DNA of 64,000 bases from RBG-13-51-18 sp050014095 (GTDB lineage Bacteria; Chloroflexota; Dehalococcoidia; Dehalococcoidales; RBG-16-60-22), in NCBI GenBank assembly GCA_050014095.1, contig JBEKDZ010000002.1, forward strand, positions 293,023-357,022, read 5' to 3'. A model generated the notes under the pieces. The model saw only the letters and a program-made list of their open reading frames with translations. It searched no databases and was not told the DNA's origin. Shown in pieces: positions 1-8,525 of the stretch (its first letter is position 1; each line of letters opens with the position of its first letter). A program made the translations under genes and the position numbers.

Positions 1-372
1 GGCGAGTGTGACGAGGGGCAGACATGGGAAGCTGCGATGTCCGCAGCCATGTTCAAAGTAGATAACCTGACCGCCATCGTGGATAACAACGGCATCCAGT
101 TAAGCGGCTTCAACAAAGACATCATGAACCTCGACCCGCTCAATAAAAAGTTCGAGGCTTTCGGCTGGCATGTCATCGAAGTCGACGGGCATAACATTAC
201 CCAACTGCTGGATGCCTACAAAACAGCCCAACAGATAGAGGGTCAGCCCACGATGATTATCGCCCACACCATTAAAGGCAAGGGCGTAAGCTTTATGGAA
301 AACAACGTGGATTTTCACGGCAAAGCCCCTAATGCCGAGCAGTTGGAAAAAGCTTTAAAGGAGCTGGCTTAA
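1..372 (+). CDS. Transketolase, N-terminal subunit (5' truncated by window edge)
   Basis: The reading frame is open from base 1, so the gene starts upstream of the window. The visible 123 residues begin with a GECDEGQTWEAAM-like stretch, which matches the end of the thiamine-diphosphate-binding part of transketolase (GDGE.QEG..WEA). It continues with DNNGIQL and a HTIKGKG motif typical of the small transketolase A subunit. In two-subunit transketolases this half binds ThDP and pairs with the C-terminal half, encoded here by the next gene one base after the stop codon. Role: non-oxidative pentose phosphate pathway, two-carbon ketol transfer in the cytoplasm. The alternative, a 1-deoxyxylulose-5-phosphate synthase half, is less likely because the split A/B layout is the classic transketolase one. 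Confidence 0.9.
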   Translation, partial: GECDEGQTWEAAMSAAMFKVDNLTAIVDNNGIQLSGFNKDIMNLDPLNKKFEAFGWHVIEVDGHNITQLLDAYKTAQQIEGQPTMIIAHTIKGKGVSFMENNVDFHGKAPNAEQLEKALKELA

Positions 373-373
373 C

Positions 374-1315
374 GTGGCTGAAGAAGTCGCCCCGCGTGAG
401 GTTTTCGGTAAAACGCTGGTGGAATTAGGACGAGAGAACCCGGCTATCGTCGTGTTGGACGCCGACCTTTCACCTTCGACGATGACGCAATACTTCAAAA
501 AGGAGTTCCCGGAGCGCTTTTTCGAGGTCGGCATCGCCGAGCAGAATATGATTGGCATCGCTTGCGGTCTGGCGGCTAACGGCAAGATACCCTTCGCCAG
601 CACCTTCGCCGTTTTTGCTACCAGCCGCTGCTTCGACCAGATACGCGTATCGGTAGCGCAAGCTAAGCTTAACGTTAAAATAGTTTCCACCCACTCCGGT
701 TTGTCCGTCGGCGAGGATGGGGCGTCGCACCAGGCACTGGAGGACCTGGCGCTTATCTGCTCCCTACCCGGCTTTACCGTCATCGTGCCGACGGACGGCA
801 TCGAGACCGCGCAGGCTATCCGGGCCGTTGCCGCGCATAAGGGCCCCTGCTACGTTAGATTAATACGCGGTAAATTGCCGTTGGTTTTTGATAACAACTA
901 CAAATTTGACATCGGGAAGGCTGCCGTTATGCGGCAAGGCAAAGATGCCACTATCATGGCTATCGGCACGATGGTGGCGCCCGCCTTAGAAGCCGCCGCC
1001 ACTTTAACGCAGGAAGGCATCGACTGCCGGGTGCTGAATATGTCCACGCTCAAACCTATAGATGAAGCCGCGATTCTTCAAGCCGCCCATGAGACTGGTG
1101 CCATCGTTACCGCCGAGGAGCACCAGGAGCACGGCGGTTTAGGCAGCACCGTGGCGCGTATTGTGGCTAAGCATTACCCCGTGCCGATGGAATTCGTCGC
1201 TGTGAAGGATAAATTCGGTACGTCCGGCAAACCGGCGGAGCTGCTGGCAAGATATGGCTTGACGGCTAAAGATATTGTAGCGGCTGTGCGGGAAGTTATT
1301 AAGAGAAAAGGCTAA
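374..1315 (+). CDS. Transketolase, C-terminal subunit
   Basis: A 313-residue protein holding the pyrimidine-binding and C-terminal domains of transketolase. Residues about 48-60 read EVGIAEQNM, containing the conserved glutamate that activates thiamine diphosphate, followed by the GLAANGKIPFASTFAVF region. The GTG start at 374 is supported by an AAAGGAG ribosome-binding site inside the end of the preceding gene; the stop of that gene and this start are one base apart, so the two are translationally coupled. The split N/C gene pair is common in archaea and in anaerobic bacteria including Chloroflexota. The protein should act only as a complex with the upstream subunit. Confidence 0.92.
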   Translation: MAEEVAPREVFGKTLVELGRENPAIVVLDADLSPSTMTQYFKKEFPERFFEVGIAEQNMIGIACGLAANGKIPFASTFAVFATSRCFDQIRVSVAQAKLNVKIVSTHSGLSVGEDGASHQALEDLALICSLPGFTVIVPTDGIETAQAIRAVAAHKGPCYVRLIRGKLPLVFDNNYKFDIGKAAVMRQGKDATIMAIGTMVAPALEAAATLTQEGIDCRVLNMSTLKPIDEAAILQAAHETGAIVTAEEHQEHGGLGSTVARIVAKHYPVPMEFVAVKDKFGTSGKPAELLARYGLTAKDIVAAVREVIKRKG

Positions 1316-1332
1316 GGATACTCGCCTCTGTC

Positions 1333-1476
1333 ATTCTGAGGGAGCGCAGCGACCGTGAGAATCCCCATCGTCAATTTAAGTCTATCATAGGGATTGCCAC
1401 GTCGTTCTTCTGCGGAAGGACTCCTCGCAATGACACAGGAAACAGACTGGATTCCCATTTACATGGGAATGACGTT
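1333..1476. repeat. Cluster of three short palindromic repeats
   Basis: The gap after the transketolase genes holds three different repeat types in a row. The first is a CATTCTGAGGGAGCG..GAGAATCC unit near 1333-1368. The second, at about 1388-1438, is bounded by ATTGCCACG and CGCAATGAC. The third, at about 1449-1476, is a GATTCCCATTTACATGGGAATGAC hairpin type. Similar units recur at other gaps in the window. No gene is visible here. Confidence 0.75.
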
Positions 1477-1485
1477 TAGTATAGC

Positions 1486-1968
1486 TTAATCTAAAAAAGT
1501 AATTTCTGCCGCAGGTTTTTCTTTCAACTCAACCTTGATACCGGCTTCTTTGAAAAGTCCGATAAACGTATCATCATCATATTTGCCGAAGCTGATAAAT
1601 CTGGCGATTTTAGCATTGACCAGCATCTTGGCGCAGAGCACGCAAGGCGTGTGCGTGCAATAGACGGTGCTGCCCTCCAGACTTACACCATGCAGTCCCG
1701 CCTGAATAATTACATTTTGCTCGGCATGGATAGCGCGGCATATTTCAACCCTTGTCGCTGATGGTATTCCCAGCTCGTCACGGATACACCCCAACTCCAG
1801 GCAGTCTTTGGCCCCCGCCGGCGCTCCGTTATATCCCGTCGTGAGGATGTGCTTGTCCCGCACGGCGATGGCCCCCATGTGGTGTCGACGGCAGGTGGAA
1901 CGCTCCGCCACTACCGAGGCTATCTTTAAGAAATACTCATCAATCTCCGGACGTTTTGGTGTCGTCAT
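1486..1968 (-). CDS. dCMP/cytidine deaminase family protein
   Basis: A 160-residue zinc deaminase of the deoxycytidylate deaminase (ComEB-like) group. The zinc site is clear: IHAEQN supplies the histidine and the catalytic glutamate, and TPCVLC supplies the two cysteines. It converts dCMP to dUMP, the main route to dTMP precursors in organisms with this enzyme. Additional cysteines and histidines in the N-terminal half (TCRRHH, CLELGC) are usual for the family and often form a second zinc site. The ATG overlaps the TGA of the upstream kinase-like gene (ATGA), so the two are co-translated; that pairing suggests a small nucleotide-metabolism operon. Confidence 0.88.
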   Translation of the reverse strand: MTTPKRPEIDEYFLKIASVVAERSTCRRHHMGAIAVRDKHILTTGYNGAPAGAKDCLELGCIRDELGIPSATRVEICRAIHAEQNVIIQAGLHGVSLEGSTVYCTHTPCVLCAKMLVNAKIARFISFGKYDDDTFIGLFKEAGIKVELKEKPAAEITFLD

Positions 1969-2507
1969 CTTAACCTCGCTACTATTCTTTCTACCTGCTT
2001 CTTCAAATCGCCTATCGAGCCGTTGTTCAGAATGGTGAAATCAGCCATACAAATCGGCCCGCCCTTGTTAAGATTCTCGATTTCCGCATGGTCGCGTCCG
2101 GCGGCTTCCTGCGGCGTTAGGGAACGCACTTTGCGGTGACTCAAGCGCCGATACCTATCCTGCGGTGCCGACCAAACCGCCACGACCATGAATCTATCAC
2201 CGTAATAGTCTTTAAGAAAGGTGTATTCCTCCCAGGAATAAAGCCCATCCACCACCACATTAGAGCGCTGGAGGGCAGCGTCAATACGGGGGATGCTCAA
2301 CTTAGCGTAAGCCGCCATGCCGTGTTCCCGCCGGATGCGCTCCCTAGCTGGTCGCTCGTTTTCCTCGGTAAGGGGCAAGCCCTGCTGTTTGACAGCTTCA
2401 TCGGTAATATCACCGAAGCGCACCGTGGTAAAGCCCTTAGCGCTGAAAAATCTCGCTATCTCCGACTTCCCAGAGCCCACCATGCCGACAACCGAGACGA
2501 CCTTCAT
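1965..2507 (-). CDS. P-loop nucleotide kinase-like protein (UPF0200/dephospho-CoA-kinase-like)
   Basis: A 180-residue P-loop protein starting MKVVSVVGMVGSGKSE. The Walker A motif GMVGSGKS is at residues 8-15, followed by a VRFGDITDEAV region and an RERIRREHG stretch. This pattern resembles the UPF0200 family and, more loosely, dephospho-CoA kinase or adenylate kinase. The substrate cannot be told from sequence. I chose the ATG at 2507 rather than the upstream in-frame start: the 27 extra residues would be translated from a palindromic repeat, and a TATAAT box lies only 7 nt before this ATG. It overlaps the dCMP deaminase gene by ATGA. Confidence 0.72.
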   Translation of the reverse strand: MKVVSVVGMVGSGKSEIARFFSAKGFTTVRFGDITDEAVKQQGLPLTEENERPARERIRREHGMAAYAKLSIPRIDAALQRSNVVVDGLYSWEEYTFLKDYYGDRFMVVAVWSAPQDRYRRLSHRKVRSLTPQEAAGRDHAEIENLNKGGPICMADFTILNNGSIGDLKKQVERIVARLR

Positions 2508-2514
2508 ACCGAGT

Positions 2515-2544
2515 ATTATAAGCTGTCCGCAACACAAATAACAA
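2515..2544 (-). promoter_or_regulatory. Promoter of kinase-dCMP deaminase operon, leaderless type
   Basis: Reading the minus strand, a TTGTTA -35 box (2544-2539) is followed after 18 nt by a perfect TATAAT -10 box (2520-2515). Only 7 nt separate the -10 box from the ATG at 2507, so transcription should start at or within a base or two of the start codon. Confidence 0.6.
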
Positions 2545-2551
2545 CGGCAAT

Positions 2552-2668
2552 AAATCTCCCTTAATCCCTCTTTACGAAAGAGGGACAAAAGATTGTGCTG
2601 CTAACGGTGACGAAAAAAGGAAAACGACATCGTCTCCCTTTACAAAAGGGAGATGGAGAGGGATTTTT
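2552..2668. repeat. Palindromic repeat, AAATCTCCC...GGGATTTT family
   Basis: A full copy of the commonest repeat in the window. It starts AAATCTCCCTTAATCCCTC, has an internal hairpin CCCTCTTTACGAAAGAGGG, a variable middle, a second hairpin CTCCCTTTACAAAAGGGAG and ends GAGAGGGATTTTT. The two ends are inverted relative to each other. It lies between the divergent kinase-like gene and the CCA-adding enzyme gene. Confidence 0.85.
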
Positions 2669-2697
2669 ATCGCAATGACATTTTTCTCGACAGGCTG

Positions 2698-2706
2698 TGC
2701 TATACT
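2698..2706 (+). promoter_or_regulatory. Extended -10 promoter of CCA-adding enzyme gene
   Basis: TGCTATACT is an extended -10 element (TGn plus TATACT). It ends 10 nt before the ATG at 2717, so the predicted transcript has almost no 5' leader. No clear -35 box is seen, as expected for extended -10 promoters. Confidence 0.5.
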
Positions 2707-2716
2707 ACTTGGTAAG

Positions 2717-3982
2717 ATGAATGAGCCGGAAATTCTCAACCTGGCCGAAGCTATCAAAGAGCAACTGCCGGAAGGCGTCGTCGCTTTTATCAAGTACGCC
2801 GGAGATGCCGCGGAAAAACTCCAGCAGCGCTTGTACCTGGTCGGTGGAATGGTGCGCGACCTGCTGCTAGAACGCTGTAACATCGACCTTGACCTGGTGG
2901 TGGAGGGCGACGCCATCAAGCTGGCACAGACTATCGCTGCCGCCGTCCAGGGTAAAGTGATTGCCCATTCCCGCTTTGGGACGGCCAAAATAAATTGGGG
3001 GACCCGTAGCGCCGATTTTGTTACCGCCCGCGCCGAGACTTATGCCCGTCCCGGCGCTTTACCCACCGTTAAGTCCGGCACCATCGAGGATGACCTGGCA
3101 CGGCGCGATTTTACGATAAATGCCATGGCTATCGAGCTTAATCCGCGTCACTTCGGCGAGCTTATCGACCCCTTTGGCGGGAAGCGGGACCTGAAGAAAA
3201 AACTGGTGCGAGTGCTCCACGAAAAGAGCTTTGTTGATGACGCGACGCGTATCTGGCGCGCCTTACGTTACGAGCAGCGGTTGGATTTCCGCATCGAGCC
3301 GGCAACCCTGCTGCTCATTAAGCGGGATATCGTCAATCTTAAAACCATCAGCGGCGACCGCCTCCGGCACGAGCTGGAGCTCGTTTTAAAGGAGGAGATG
3401 CCGGAGAAAGCGCTGCGACGCGCTGATGAAATCGACGCACTGGAGAAGCTGCATCCCGCTTTGAAGGGTGACGACTGGCTTGAGGAGACATTCGAAGCGG
3501 CGCGTGAGCGCTGCCTGCCCGACGTGCCGCGTCCGGAACTTTACCTGGCATTGTTGTGTTATCGCCTGACCGCGGATAATTTAGAGCGTCTGATGAAGTA
3601 TTTACACCTGACCAAAGCCACGGCGCAGATTTTACGAGATACATTAGCCATTAAAAGTAAAACCAGGGAGCTGGCAACGCCGGGCTTAGCACCGAGTGAG
3701 ATTTACGAGCTATTGCATGGTTATCACCTGATTGCCTATGCCGCCAACGTTATCGGTACTGATTCCGAGACTACCGCCGAGCACATCGAGCTTTACCTTA
3801 ATGTGCTGCGGCATGTTAACCCTGCCCTTAACGGGGAGGACTTAAAGAAGTTGGGCGTACCGCGGGGCCCAAAGATTAAAGAAGTTCTACAGAAGCTGCG
3901 CGAGGCACGGCTAGACGGGAAGATAAGCAGCAAGAAGGAGGAGGAGGAGATGGTGAGGGGGTGGAGGGGAAATTCCCAATAA
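2717..3982 (+). CDS. cca: CCA tRNA nucleotidyltransferase / poly(A) polymerase family
   Basis: A 421-residue class II nucleotidyltransferase. Residues about 40-60 carry LVGGMVRDLLL and then DLDLVVEGD with the metal-binding DxD pair; RRDFTINAMA follows near residue 140, and a RIWRALRYEQRLDF segment matches the tRNA-binding region. These are the standard motifs of the tRNA 3'-CCA-adding enzyme and of the related poly(A) polymerase; without genome context the two cannot be separated, and some lineages split C- and A-adding roles. The ATG at 2717 is preferred over the upstream in-frame ATG at 2675 because family homology starts after it and a promoter -10 box lies between the two. Confidence 0.85.
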   Translation: MNEPEILNLAEAIKEQLPEGVVAFIKYAGDAAEKLQQRLYLVGGMVRDLLLERCNIDLDLVVEGDAIKLAQTIAAAVQGKVIAHSRFGTAKINWGTRSADFVTARAETYARPGALPTVKSGTIEDDLARRDFTINAMAIELNPRHFGELIDPFGGKRDLKKKLVRVLHEKSFVDDATRIWRALRYEQRLDFRIEPATLLLIKRDIVNLKTISGDRLRHELELVLKEEMPEKALRRADEIDALEKLHPALKGDDWLEETFEAARERCLPDVPRPELYLALLCYRLTADNLERLMKYLHLTKATAQILRDTLAIKSKTRELATPGLAPSEIYELLHGYHLIAYAANVIGTDSETTAEHIELYLNVLRHVNPALNGEDLKKLGVPRGPKIKEVLQKLREARLDGKISSKKEEEEMVRGWRGNSQ

Positions 3983-4102
3983 CCAAGATACAATAACTAA
4001 GAAAAAGTCAAAGGTCAAAACCACAGGCTAAAGGTTAAAGGTTGGAGAAAAAGGGGATAGATTACCAATCAAGTTGGGAATACCGTATTCCTTACGCTTT
4101 TA

Positions 4103-4256
4103 TTTAGCCGTCATTCTCACGGAAGTGGGAATCCAGATGGGCGGGGAAAAAGGGGGCTGGATACCGACTTTCGTCGGTATGGCTTTGGACTAAGGCAGTA
4201 TTAGAGATTGCCACGGGCTTCGCCCTCGCAATGACCCTTCGTCAAGCTCAGGGCAA
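4103..4256. repeat. Palindromic repeats between cca and rubrerythrin
   Basis: The 278-base gap after cca (3983-4260) has no gene. It starts with simple imperfect direct repeats (AATAACCAAGATACAATAAC, then AAAGGTCAAAA..AAAGGTTAAAGG). From 4103 it holds a GTCATTCTCACGGAAGTGGGAATCCAG unit paired with GGATACCGACTTTCGTCGGTATGG, then GATTGCCACGGGCTTCGCCCTCGCAATGAC at about 4205-4235, and a CTTCGTCAAGCTCAGGGC fragment. Confidence 0.7.
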
Positions 4257-4260
4257 GCAC

Positions 4261-4767
4261 TTATTCCACCTTTTTAAACGCCTTTGCCGCTGAACCGCAA
4301 ATGTGGCATTTATCCGGTACGTCATCTTTAACGGTATTGCCGCATACCTGGCAGACGTAGTAGGTGGCATCCGCCGGCTTCTTGCCTTCCTTCATATCCT
4401 TAAAAGCCGCGTCGAAGTAGCCATAATGGATTTTCTCCACCTTGTTCGCCCAGTCGAAGGATCGTTCCGCCCTATCGTTCTTCTCTTTAGTAGCGGTCTC
4501 GATAAAAACCGGGTACATCTCAGTGAACTCCACATGTTCGCTCATGCTCGCCGCCAGCAGGTTATCCTTGGTCGCCCCGATGGCATCGATGACATTCAGA
4601 TGATTGCGGGCATGAACCACCTCCGCCTCCGCCACAGCACGGAAGAGCTTAGCCACCTGGCGATAGCCTTCTTTCTCCGCCTTTTCGGCGAAAAGAAGAT
4701 AGCGGCGGCTAGCTTTGCACTCCCCGCCAAAAGCCTCCTGGATATTATTTTCTGTCTGATAAGCCAT
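4261..4767 (-). CDS. Rubrerythrin
   Basis: A 168-residue rubrerythrin. The N-terminal four-helix diiron domain shows the expected glutamates (EAFGGECKASRRY, AVAEAEVVHARNH), and the C-terminal rubredoxin-like domain has the two CxxC pairs CQVCG and CHICG that bind one iron. Rubrerythrin reduces hydrogen peroxide in the cytoplasm of anaerobes using electrons from rubredoxin or NADH-linked donors. I place the start at the second in-frame ATG (MAYQTENN), where the family normally begins; a weak G-rich site precedes it. It follows the nitroreductase gene by 32 nt on the same strand, suggesting one oxidative-stress transcription unit. Confidence 0.92.
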   Translation of the reverse strand: MAYQTENNIQEAFGGECKASRRYLLFAEKAEKEGYRQVAKLFRAVAEAEVVHARNHLNVIDAIGATKDNLLAASMSEHVEFTEMYPVFIETATKEKNDRAERSFDWANKVEKIHYGYFDAAFKDMKEGKKPADATYYVCQVCGNTVKDDVPDKCHICGSAAKAFKKVE

Positions 4768-4799
4768 ACTAACCCCCAATAATTATTTTCTATTTTTTC

Positions 4800-5612
4800 T
4801 TATGGTCGATAGATAATGCGGGCCGGCTTACGCGCCGGTATCCGCTGGTATTTATACTTTGGATAGCCCACCATCAAGGCGCCATAGGGCATAAAGCCTT
4901 CCGGCAGCCCAACCGCTTTGATCATATCCGGGTATGACCCCGCGGACATATAAAAGAATCCCGCCCAGCAACACCCAAGACCAAGGCTACTCGCCGCAAG
5001 GTCGAAATACCCCAAAGCGATAGCGCAGTCCGTAGCCGCGATGGGGTTATTCTTCTCGGCGTAAGCCACGACTACCGCCGGAGTGTTATACATAAACATA
5101 TCTCTGCCGGCGTCCATTTGCTGGATTATTCCCTGGAACATCGCCGCCATTTGTGGATTGTTTTTCATCACAAACCGCAGCCATTCCGCGCCGATGGCAG
5201 AAATTTTTCGTAAATAAGCCCGGTCATTGATAACCAGCCACTGCACCTCCTGGTTGTTGTGTCCGGTGGGGGCATAGCGGGCGACGTCGATGATGCGTTC
5301 GATTTCCTTTTTCGATACGTCTTTATCCTGAAATTCACGTATTGACCGCCGGCTTTTAATTAGCTGGGCACACTGCTTAAAAGAAATTTCCAATGATTTT
5401 TCGATTAGCGGGGTCTGTTCCGGCGGCATTTCCTTGTGCGTCAAGCTGCCCGTGGGGCAGACTCCCACGCAATGACCGCAGCGCATGCAGAACTCATCCG
5501 TCCCTGGTACCTGGCTCGGGTAGCTGCCTTCTTTACCCCAAATCATGTTGCACATCAACGTACAGATACCGCATTTGGTACAAGTCTCTTGATTCACCTC
5601 AATTAATGCCAT
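4800..5612 (-). CDS. Ferredoxin-nitroreductase fusion
   Basis: A 270-residue protein with two domains. Residues about 10-55 carry two [4Fe-4S] motifs, CTKCGICTLMC and CMRCGHCVGVCP. From residue about 80 a nitroreductase fold begins (KSRRSIREFQDKDV, then RYAPTGHNNQEVQW), which binds FMN. Such ferredoxin-nitroreductase fusions are common in anaerobes and move electrons from ferredoxin to FMN-bound substrates; the real substrate is not known. The start overlaps the end of the upstream hydrolase gene by 10 nt, and rubrerythrin follows. Confidence 0.88.
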   Translation of the reverse strand: MALIEVNQETCTKCGICTLMCNMIWGKEGSYPSQVPGTDEFCMRCGHCVGVCPTGSLTHKEMPPEQTPLIEKSLEISFKQCAQLIKSRRSIREFQDKDVSKKEIERIIDVARYAPTGHNNQEVQWLVINDRAYLRKISAIGAEWLRFVMKNNPQMAAMFQGIIQQMDAGRDMFMYNTPAVVVAYAEKNNPIAATDCAIALGYFDLAASSLGLGCCWAGFFYMSAGSYPDMIKAVGLPEGFMPYGALMVGYPKYKYQRIPARKPARIIYRP

Positions 5613-6397
5613 GGTGTAATCTCCTTTCTCAATATCTCATAAAATTTGTTCCGGGCGTACTTTTCCAGCCAGGGATAATGGCCACATTTTTCCAGCAATA
5701 TGAATCTAAAATTTTTAAGCACACGGGAAAGGGGCTCTTGCACGCCGGCGACGAGATGAGGGTCATAATCGCCATGGATAGCGATAACCGGACAGGTGAT
5801 TCTCTTCCCTATTTCTAAAATTTCGCCACTTGTACGCAGCTTTTTAGCTTCCGCCCAGACCTTTCGGTTAATTTCCTCACTAACCGGCATAGATTCCAGC
5901 TCTTGTTCAGGCAAGGGGGCATATGTATCAGCTTTTACCCACAGCTCGCCCAGCCTTGCCATGGCCTTATCTCTATCCGGGGATTTGGCGGCGTCAATAA
6001 TTTCTATTAGTTTAAAGGCTTCTATTCTCTCATCCTCGGTAAGTCGATTTAGCCTGTCGGCGTCGATATTATCGGCATACTTCTCTTCGAAAGGCCCACC
6101 ACCGATAAGAATAAGCTTTTTTATCATCCCGGGATATTGTGCTGTGACGACAAAGCTTAAAAAAGCCCCCCAGGAGTGCCCGATTAAAATAACAGGGAGA
6201 TGAGCATACTCCCTTAATATATTATGAAGCTCTTCAATCTGTCCCTCAAAAGAGTTTTTCGTCTGTAACGGCTCGAGGACGCCTATAACTTTAGATAGCT
6301 CCCTGGCTACGGGGGCTAAATAGCCGGGCATGCCGGGTCCCCCGTGAACGACGGCAATTTTATAAGGCGGCTTGCCCCAGGTTCTTAAGTTCTTCAT
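5603..6397 (-). CDS. Alpha/beta hydrolase
   Basis: A 264-residue alpha/beta hydrolase. HGGPGMPG near residue 20 matches the oxyanion-hole HGGPG motif of prolyl-iminopeptidase-like hydrolases, GHSWGA holds the nucleophile serine, IAIHGDYDPH the acid, and CGHYPW the catalytic histidine. The substrate is unknown; the HGGPG-GHSWG combination is shared with proline iminopeptidase and related enzymes. The start is set at the ATG at 6397 because it overlaps the ispE stop as ATGA; the longer frame would run into ispE. Confidence 0.82.
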   Translation of the reverse strand: MKNLRTWGKPPYKIAVVHGGPGMPGYLAPVARELSKVIGVLEPLQTKNSFEGQIEELHNILREYAHLPVILIGHSWGAFLSFVVTAQYPGMIKKLILIGGGPFEEKYADNIDADRLNRLTEDERIEAFKLIEIIDAAKSPDRDKAMARLGELWVKADTYAPLPEQELESMPVSEEINRKVWAEAKKLRTSGEILEIGKRITCPVIAIHGDYDPHLVAGVQEPLSRVLKNFRFILLEKCGHYPWLEKYARNKFYEILRKEITPWH

Positions 6398-7230
6398 ATT
6401 GTTTCCGCTATATAAGCCGTGGCGCGCTGGTTTTGGCATATTGTGTAAAAATCTTCCGCCTGAGCTTTGTCGGAGAAAACGGCGAACAAAGCAGGTCCCG
6501 CGCCGGCGAGATGAGCGGGAATGCCCGACCTGATGAAACCTGAAATGTAGTAAGACAATCCTGGATACATATCCAGGGCAATATCTTCAAATGAATTATA
6601 AAGTAACTCCGACCCGATTGTCTTCCCCTTTTTTAACGCTTCAACCAGTTGTCCCGTAATAGCACCGTTAGAATAACTGGAGGGCTTAAGGGCAGAATAC
6701 ATACGGGCAGTCTTACCCGGGGCGACGGGAATATCAGGCATAACCAACACCAGCCACATTTTAGGCAGCGGGGGTAGAGGGGTTATTATTTCACCCCTTC
6801 CTGAAGCTAAAGCCGTGCCGCCTCGCAGGAAGAAAGCGACGTCCGCGCCTAGCTGTCTAGCTAGCTCATGCAGTTTATCATCTGAAACGTTCAATCCGCA
6901 ACAATCGTTAAGTCCTTTTAGTAAAGCGGCGGCATCGGAGCTATCGCCGCCGAGTCCAGACATCATAGGTATATGTTTTTCTAACTTTATGTCTACTCCC
7001 CTCCCCGAAATTGCCGGTAAAAGGCTTAAAACCCTGTTTACGAGGCTCTTTTCCGCCGACCAGCCCGGAATATCGCATTCGAAGGAAAAACCCCGCCCAG
7101 CTTCAATATAGAGCGTATCATACAGGTCTATCGTCTGGAGGATACTGCGAATCTCGTGGAAGCCGTCGGTACGCTTGCCCAGGACTTCCAGAGTCAGGTT
7201 TATCTTGGCGGGAGCTTTTAAAGTTAACAC
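6394..7230 (-). CDS. ispE: 4-diphosphocytidyl-2-C-methyl-D-erythritol kinase
   Basis: A 278-residue GHMP kinase of the non-mevalonate isoprenoid pathway, phosphorylating CDP-methylerythritol. It begins with LTLKAPAKINLTLEVLGKR.DGFHE, the IspE N-terminal signature, and has the ATP-binding PMMSGLGGDSSDAAALL motif at about residues 88-104. The predicted start is GTG. Downstream hydrolase and nitroreductase genes overlap it in series, so transcription probably runs through all of them. A repeat lies between it and rsmA upstream. Confidence 0.94.
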   Translation of the reverse strand: MLTLKAPAKINLTLEVLGKRTDGFHEIRSILQTIDLYDTLYIEAGRGFSFECDIPGWSAEKSLVNRVLSLLPAISGRGVDIKLEKHIPMMSGLGGDSSDAAALLKGLNDCCGLNVSDDKLHELARQLGADVAFFLRGGTALASGRGEIITPLPPLPKMWLVLVMPDIPVAPGKTARMYSALKPSSYSNGAITGQLVEALKKGKTIGSELLYNSFEDIALDMYPGLSYYISGFIRSGIPAHLAGAGPALFAVFSDKAQAEDFYTICQNQRATAYIAETI

Positions 7231-7237
7231 CTAATAC

Positions 7238-7358
7238 AAAATCCCTCTCACTCTCCCTTTACGAAAGGGAGACGAAATTCTCTTCTTAACTAATATTTAT
7301 CTTTTTGTTCCTAAGTTCTTGTCCCTCTTTTTTAAAGAGGGATTAAGGGAGATTTTTT
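7238..7358. repeat. Palindromic repeat, AAATCYCYC...GGGAGATTTT family
   Basis: A full repeat copy in the ispE-rsmA gap, with hairpins CTCCCTTTACGAAAGGGAG and CCCTCTTTTTTAAAGAGGG and inverted ends AAAATCCCTCT / AAGGGAGATTTT. Confidence 0.85.
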
Positions 7359-7362
7359 TTGA

Positions 7363-8241
7363 CTATTTCACCAACCTGGCCGATGCCTTATAGAGCATCG
7401 CCCACTCCTCCAGCGTAAAAGTTTCGGCGCGACGTTGCGGGTCGATTTTTGCTTTTGATAATAGAGTTAATACCTCCTCCTTGGGCAAGGAAAGTCCCTG
7501 CGCCAGAGAATTGGCGACCTGCTTGCGGGCAGCCGTGAAACCGGCACGTACCAGCTTAAAGAACCCCGCCACATCATCCACGGGGACGAGCGGCTTTTTA
7601 TAGACATCAATCTTCACGACGGCGGAATTTACCTCCGGCGGGGGGTAAAAGGAGGCGGCGGGTACCTCGGCGACGATAGTCGGTCTGCCGTAAAACTGCA
7701 CGGCGATACTCAAAACGCTGCGGTCACCAGCCTTGGCGACGATAGTTTTAGCAACCTCTTTTTGCACCATGACCACCATCATTGATGGCTTAACGGGCGC
7801 CTCTAAAAAATGCCGTAATACTGGAGAGGTAATATAATATGGCAGGTTGGCGACCACTTTATACGAGCGTAGCTGGGGAGGGAAATGGGGGGCGCTACCC
7901 TTTAATAGAGTCGCCGGGTCAGTGCCGAGGACATCCTCGTTAAGAACGATAATGTTTTCATAGGGCAAGGTTTCACGGAGAATCTCTGCCAAGCGGTTAT
8001 CCAACTCGATGGCGATGACCCAACCGGCGCGCTTGGCAAGTTCAGCCGTCATCAAGCCGAGTCCGGGTCCCACCTCGATAACAGTATCATCCGGGGTAAG
8101 GACGGCGGCGTCCAGGATTTTCTCCAGTACCGCGTCATCCACGAGGAAGTGCTGTCCCAGACTCTTTTTCGTCCGGATATCATACTTACGCAGCAGTTTT
8201 TTAGTCTGCACCAGCAGTGAAGTTGCGTTGTTATCGCCCAT
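7363..8241 (-). CDS. rsmA: 16S rRNA dimethyladenosine transferase
   Basis: A 292-residue RsmA/KsgA, which dimethylates two adjacent adenines in helix 45 of 16S rRNA. Visible signatures are KKSLGQHFLVDD at the start, the SAM-binding VIEVGPGLGLMT loop, and the catalytic NLPYY motif. The start codon lies only 7 nt after the predicted 3' end of the SRP RNA on the same strand, so the SRP RNA promoter probably also serves rsmA. No separate promoter or strong ribosome-binding site is visible between them. Confidence 0.95.
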   Translation of the reverse strand: MGDNNATSLLVQTKKLLRKYDIRTKKSLGQHFLVDDAVLEKILDAAVLTPDDTVIEVGPGLGLMTAELAKRAGWVIAIELDNRLAEILRETLPYENIIVLNEDVLGTDPATLLKGSAPHFPPQLRSYKVVANLPYYITSPVLRHFLEAPVKPSMMVVMVQKEVAKTIVAKAGDRSVLSIAVQFYGRPTIVAEVPAASFYPPPEVNSAVVKIDVYKKPLVPVDDVAGFFKLVRAGFTAARKQVANSLAQGLSLPKEEVLTLLSKAKIDPQRRAETFTLEEWAMLYKASARLVK

Positions 8242-8248
8242 ATAGTTA

Positions 8249-8518
8249 GAGGCCGTGCACCCATCCTCGACTTTGCCTAACAGCTTACCCGTACCAGCCG
8301 GCTCCAGCCAGGTTTACCTGCGGCACCCAGACAAACTATTTACCGCTGCTTCCTTTCGGACCTGACGGGGTTCATAGCGTTCTGCCGCGCAGGACCCAGC
8401 CTTCAACGCCACTTAACAAGGGCAGTCCCACCAGACAAAAGCCTCAAACAGGAATTCGACCCTGCTATAGCGGATTTCAGGTACAGGGCACCGCTGGCTC
8501 CCCATCTAGCACGACCTC
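8249..8518 (-). ncRNA. ffs: Signal recognition particle RNA, bacterial large type
   Basis: On the minus strand the region contains the domain IV signature GTCAGGTCCGGAAGGAAGCA, and upstream the Alu-domain pattern GTGCTAGATGGGGAGC..GCGGTGCCCTGTACC seen in large bacterial SRP RNAs. The ends pair as a 10-bp helix (GAGGTCGTGC with GCACGGCCTC), which sets the boundaries and a length of 270 nt. Small gammaproteobacterial 4.5S-type RNA lacks the Alu part; this one keeps it, as in Bacillus, actinobacteria and other lineages. A consensus promoter lies just upstream. Confidence 0.95.
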
Positions 8519-8525
8519 ACTAAGA

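Noticed and set aside
2508..2588. 27-residue N-terminal extension of the kinase-like protein
   Set aside because: It is the translation of a palindromic repeat, and a promoter -10 box lies between it and the ATG at 2507.
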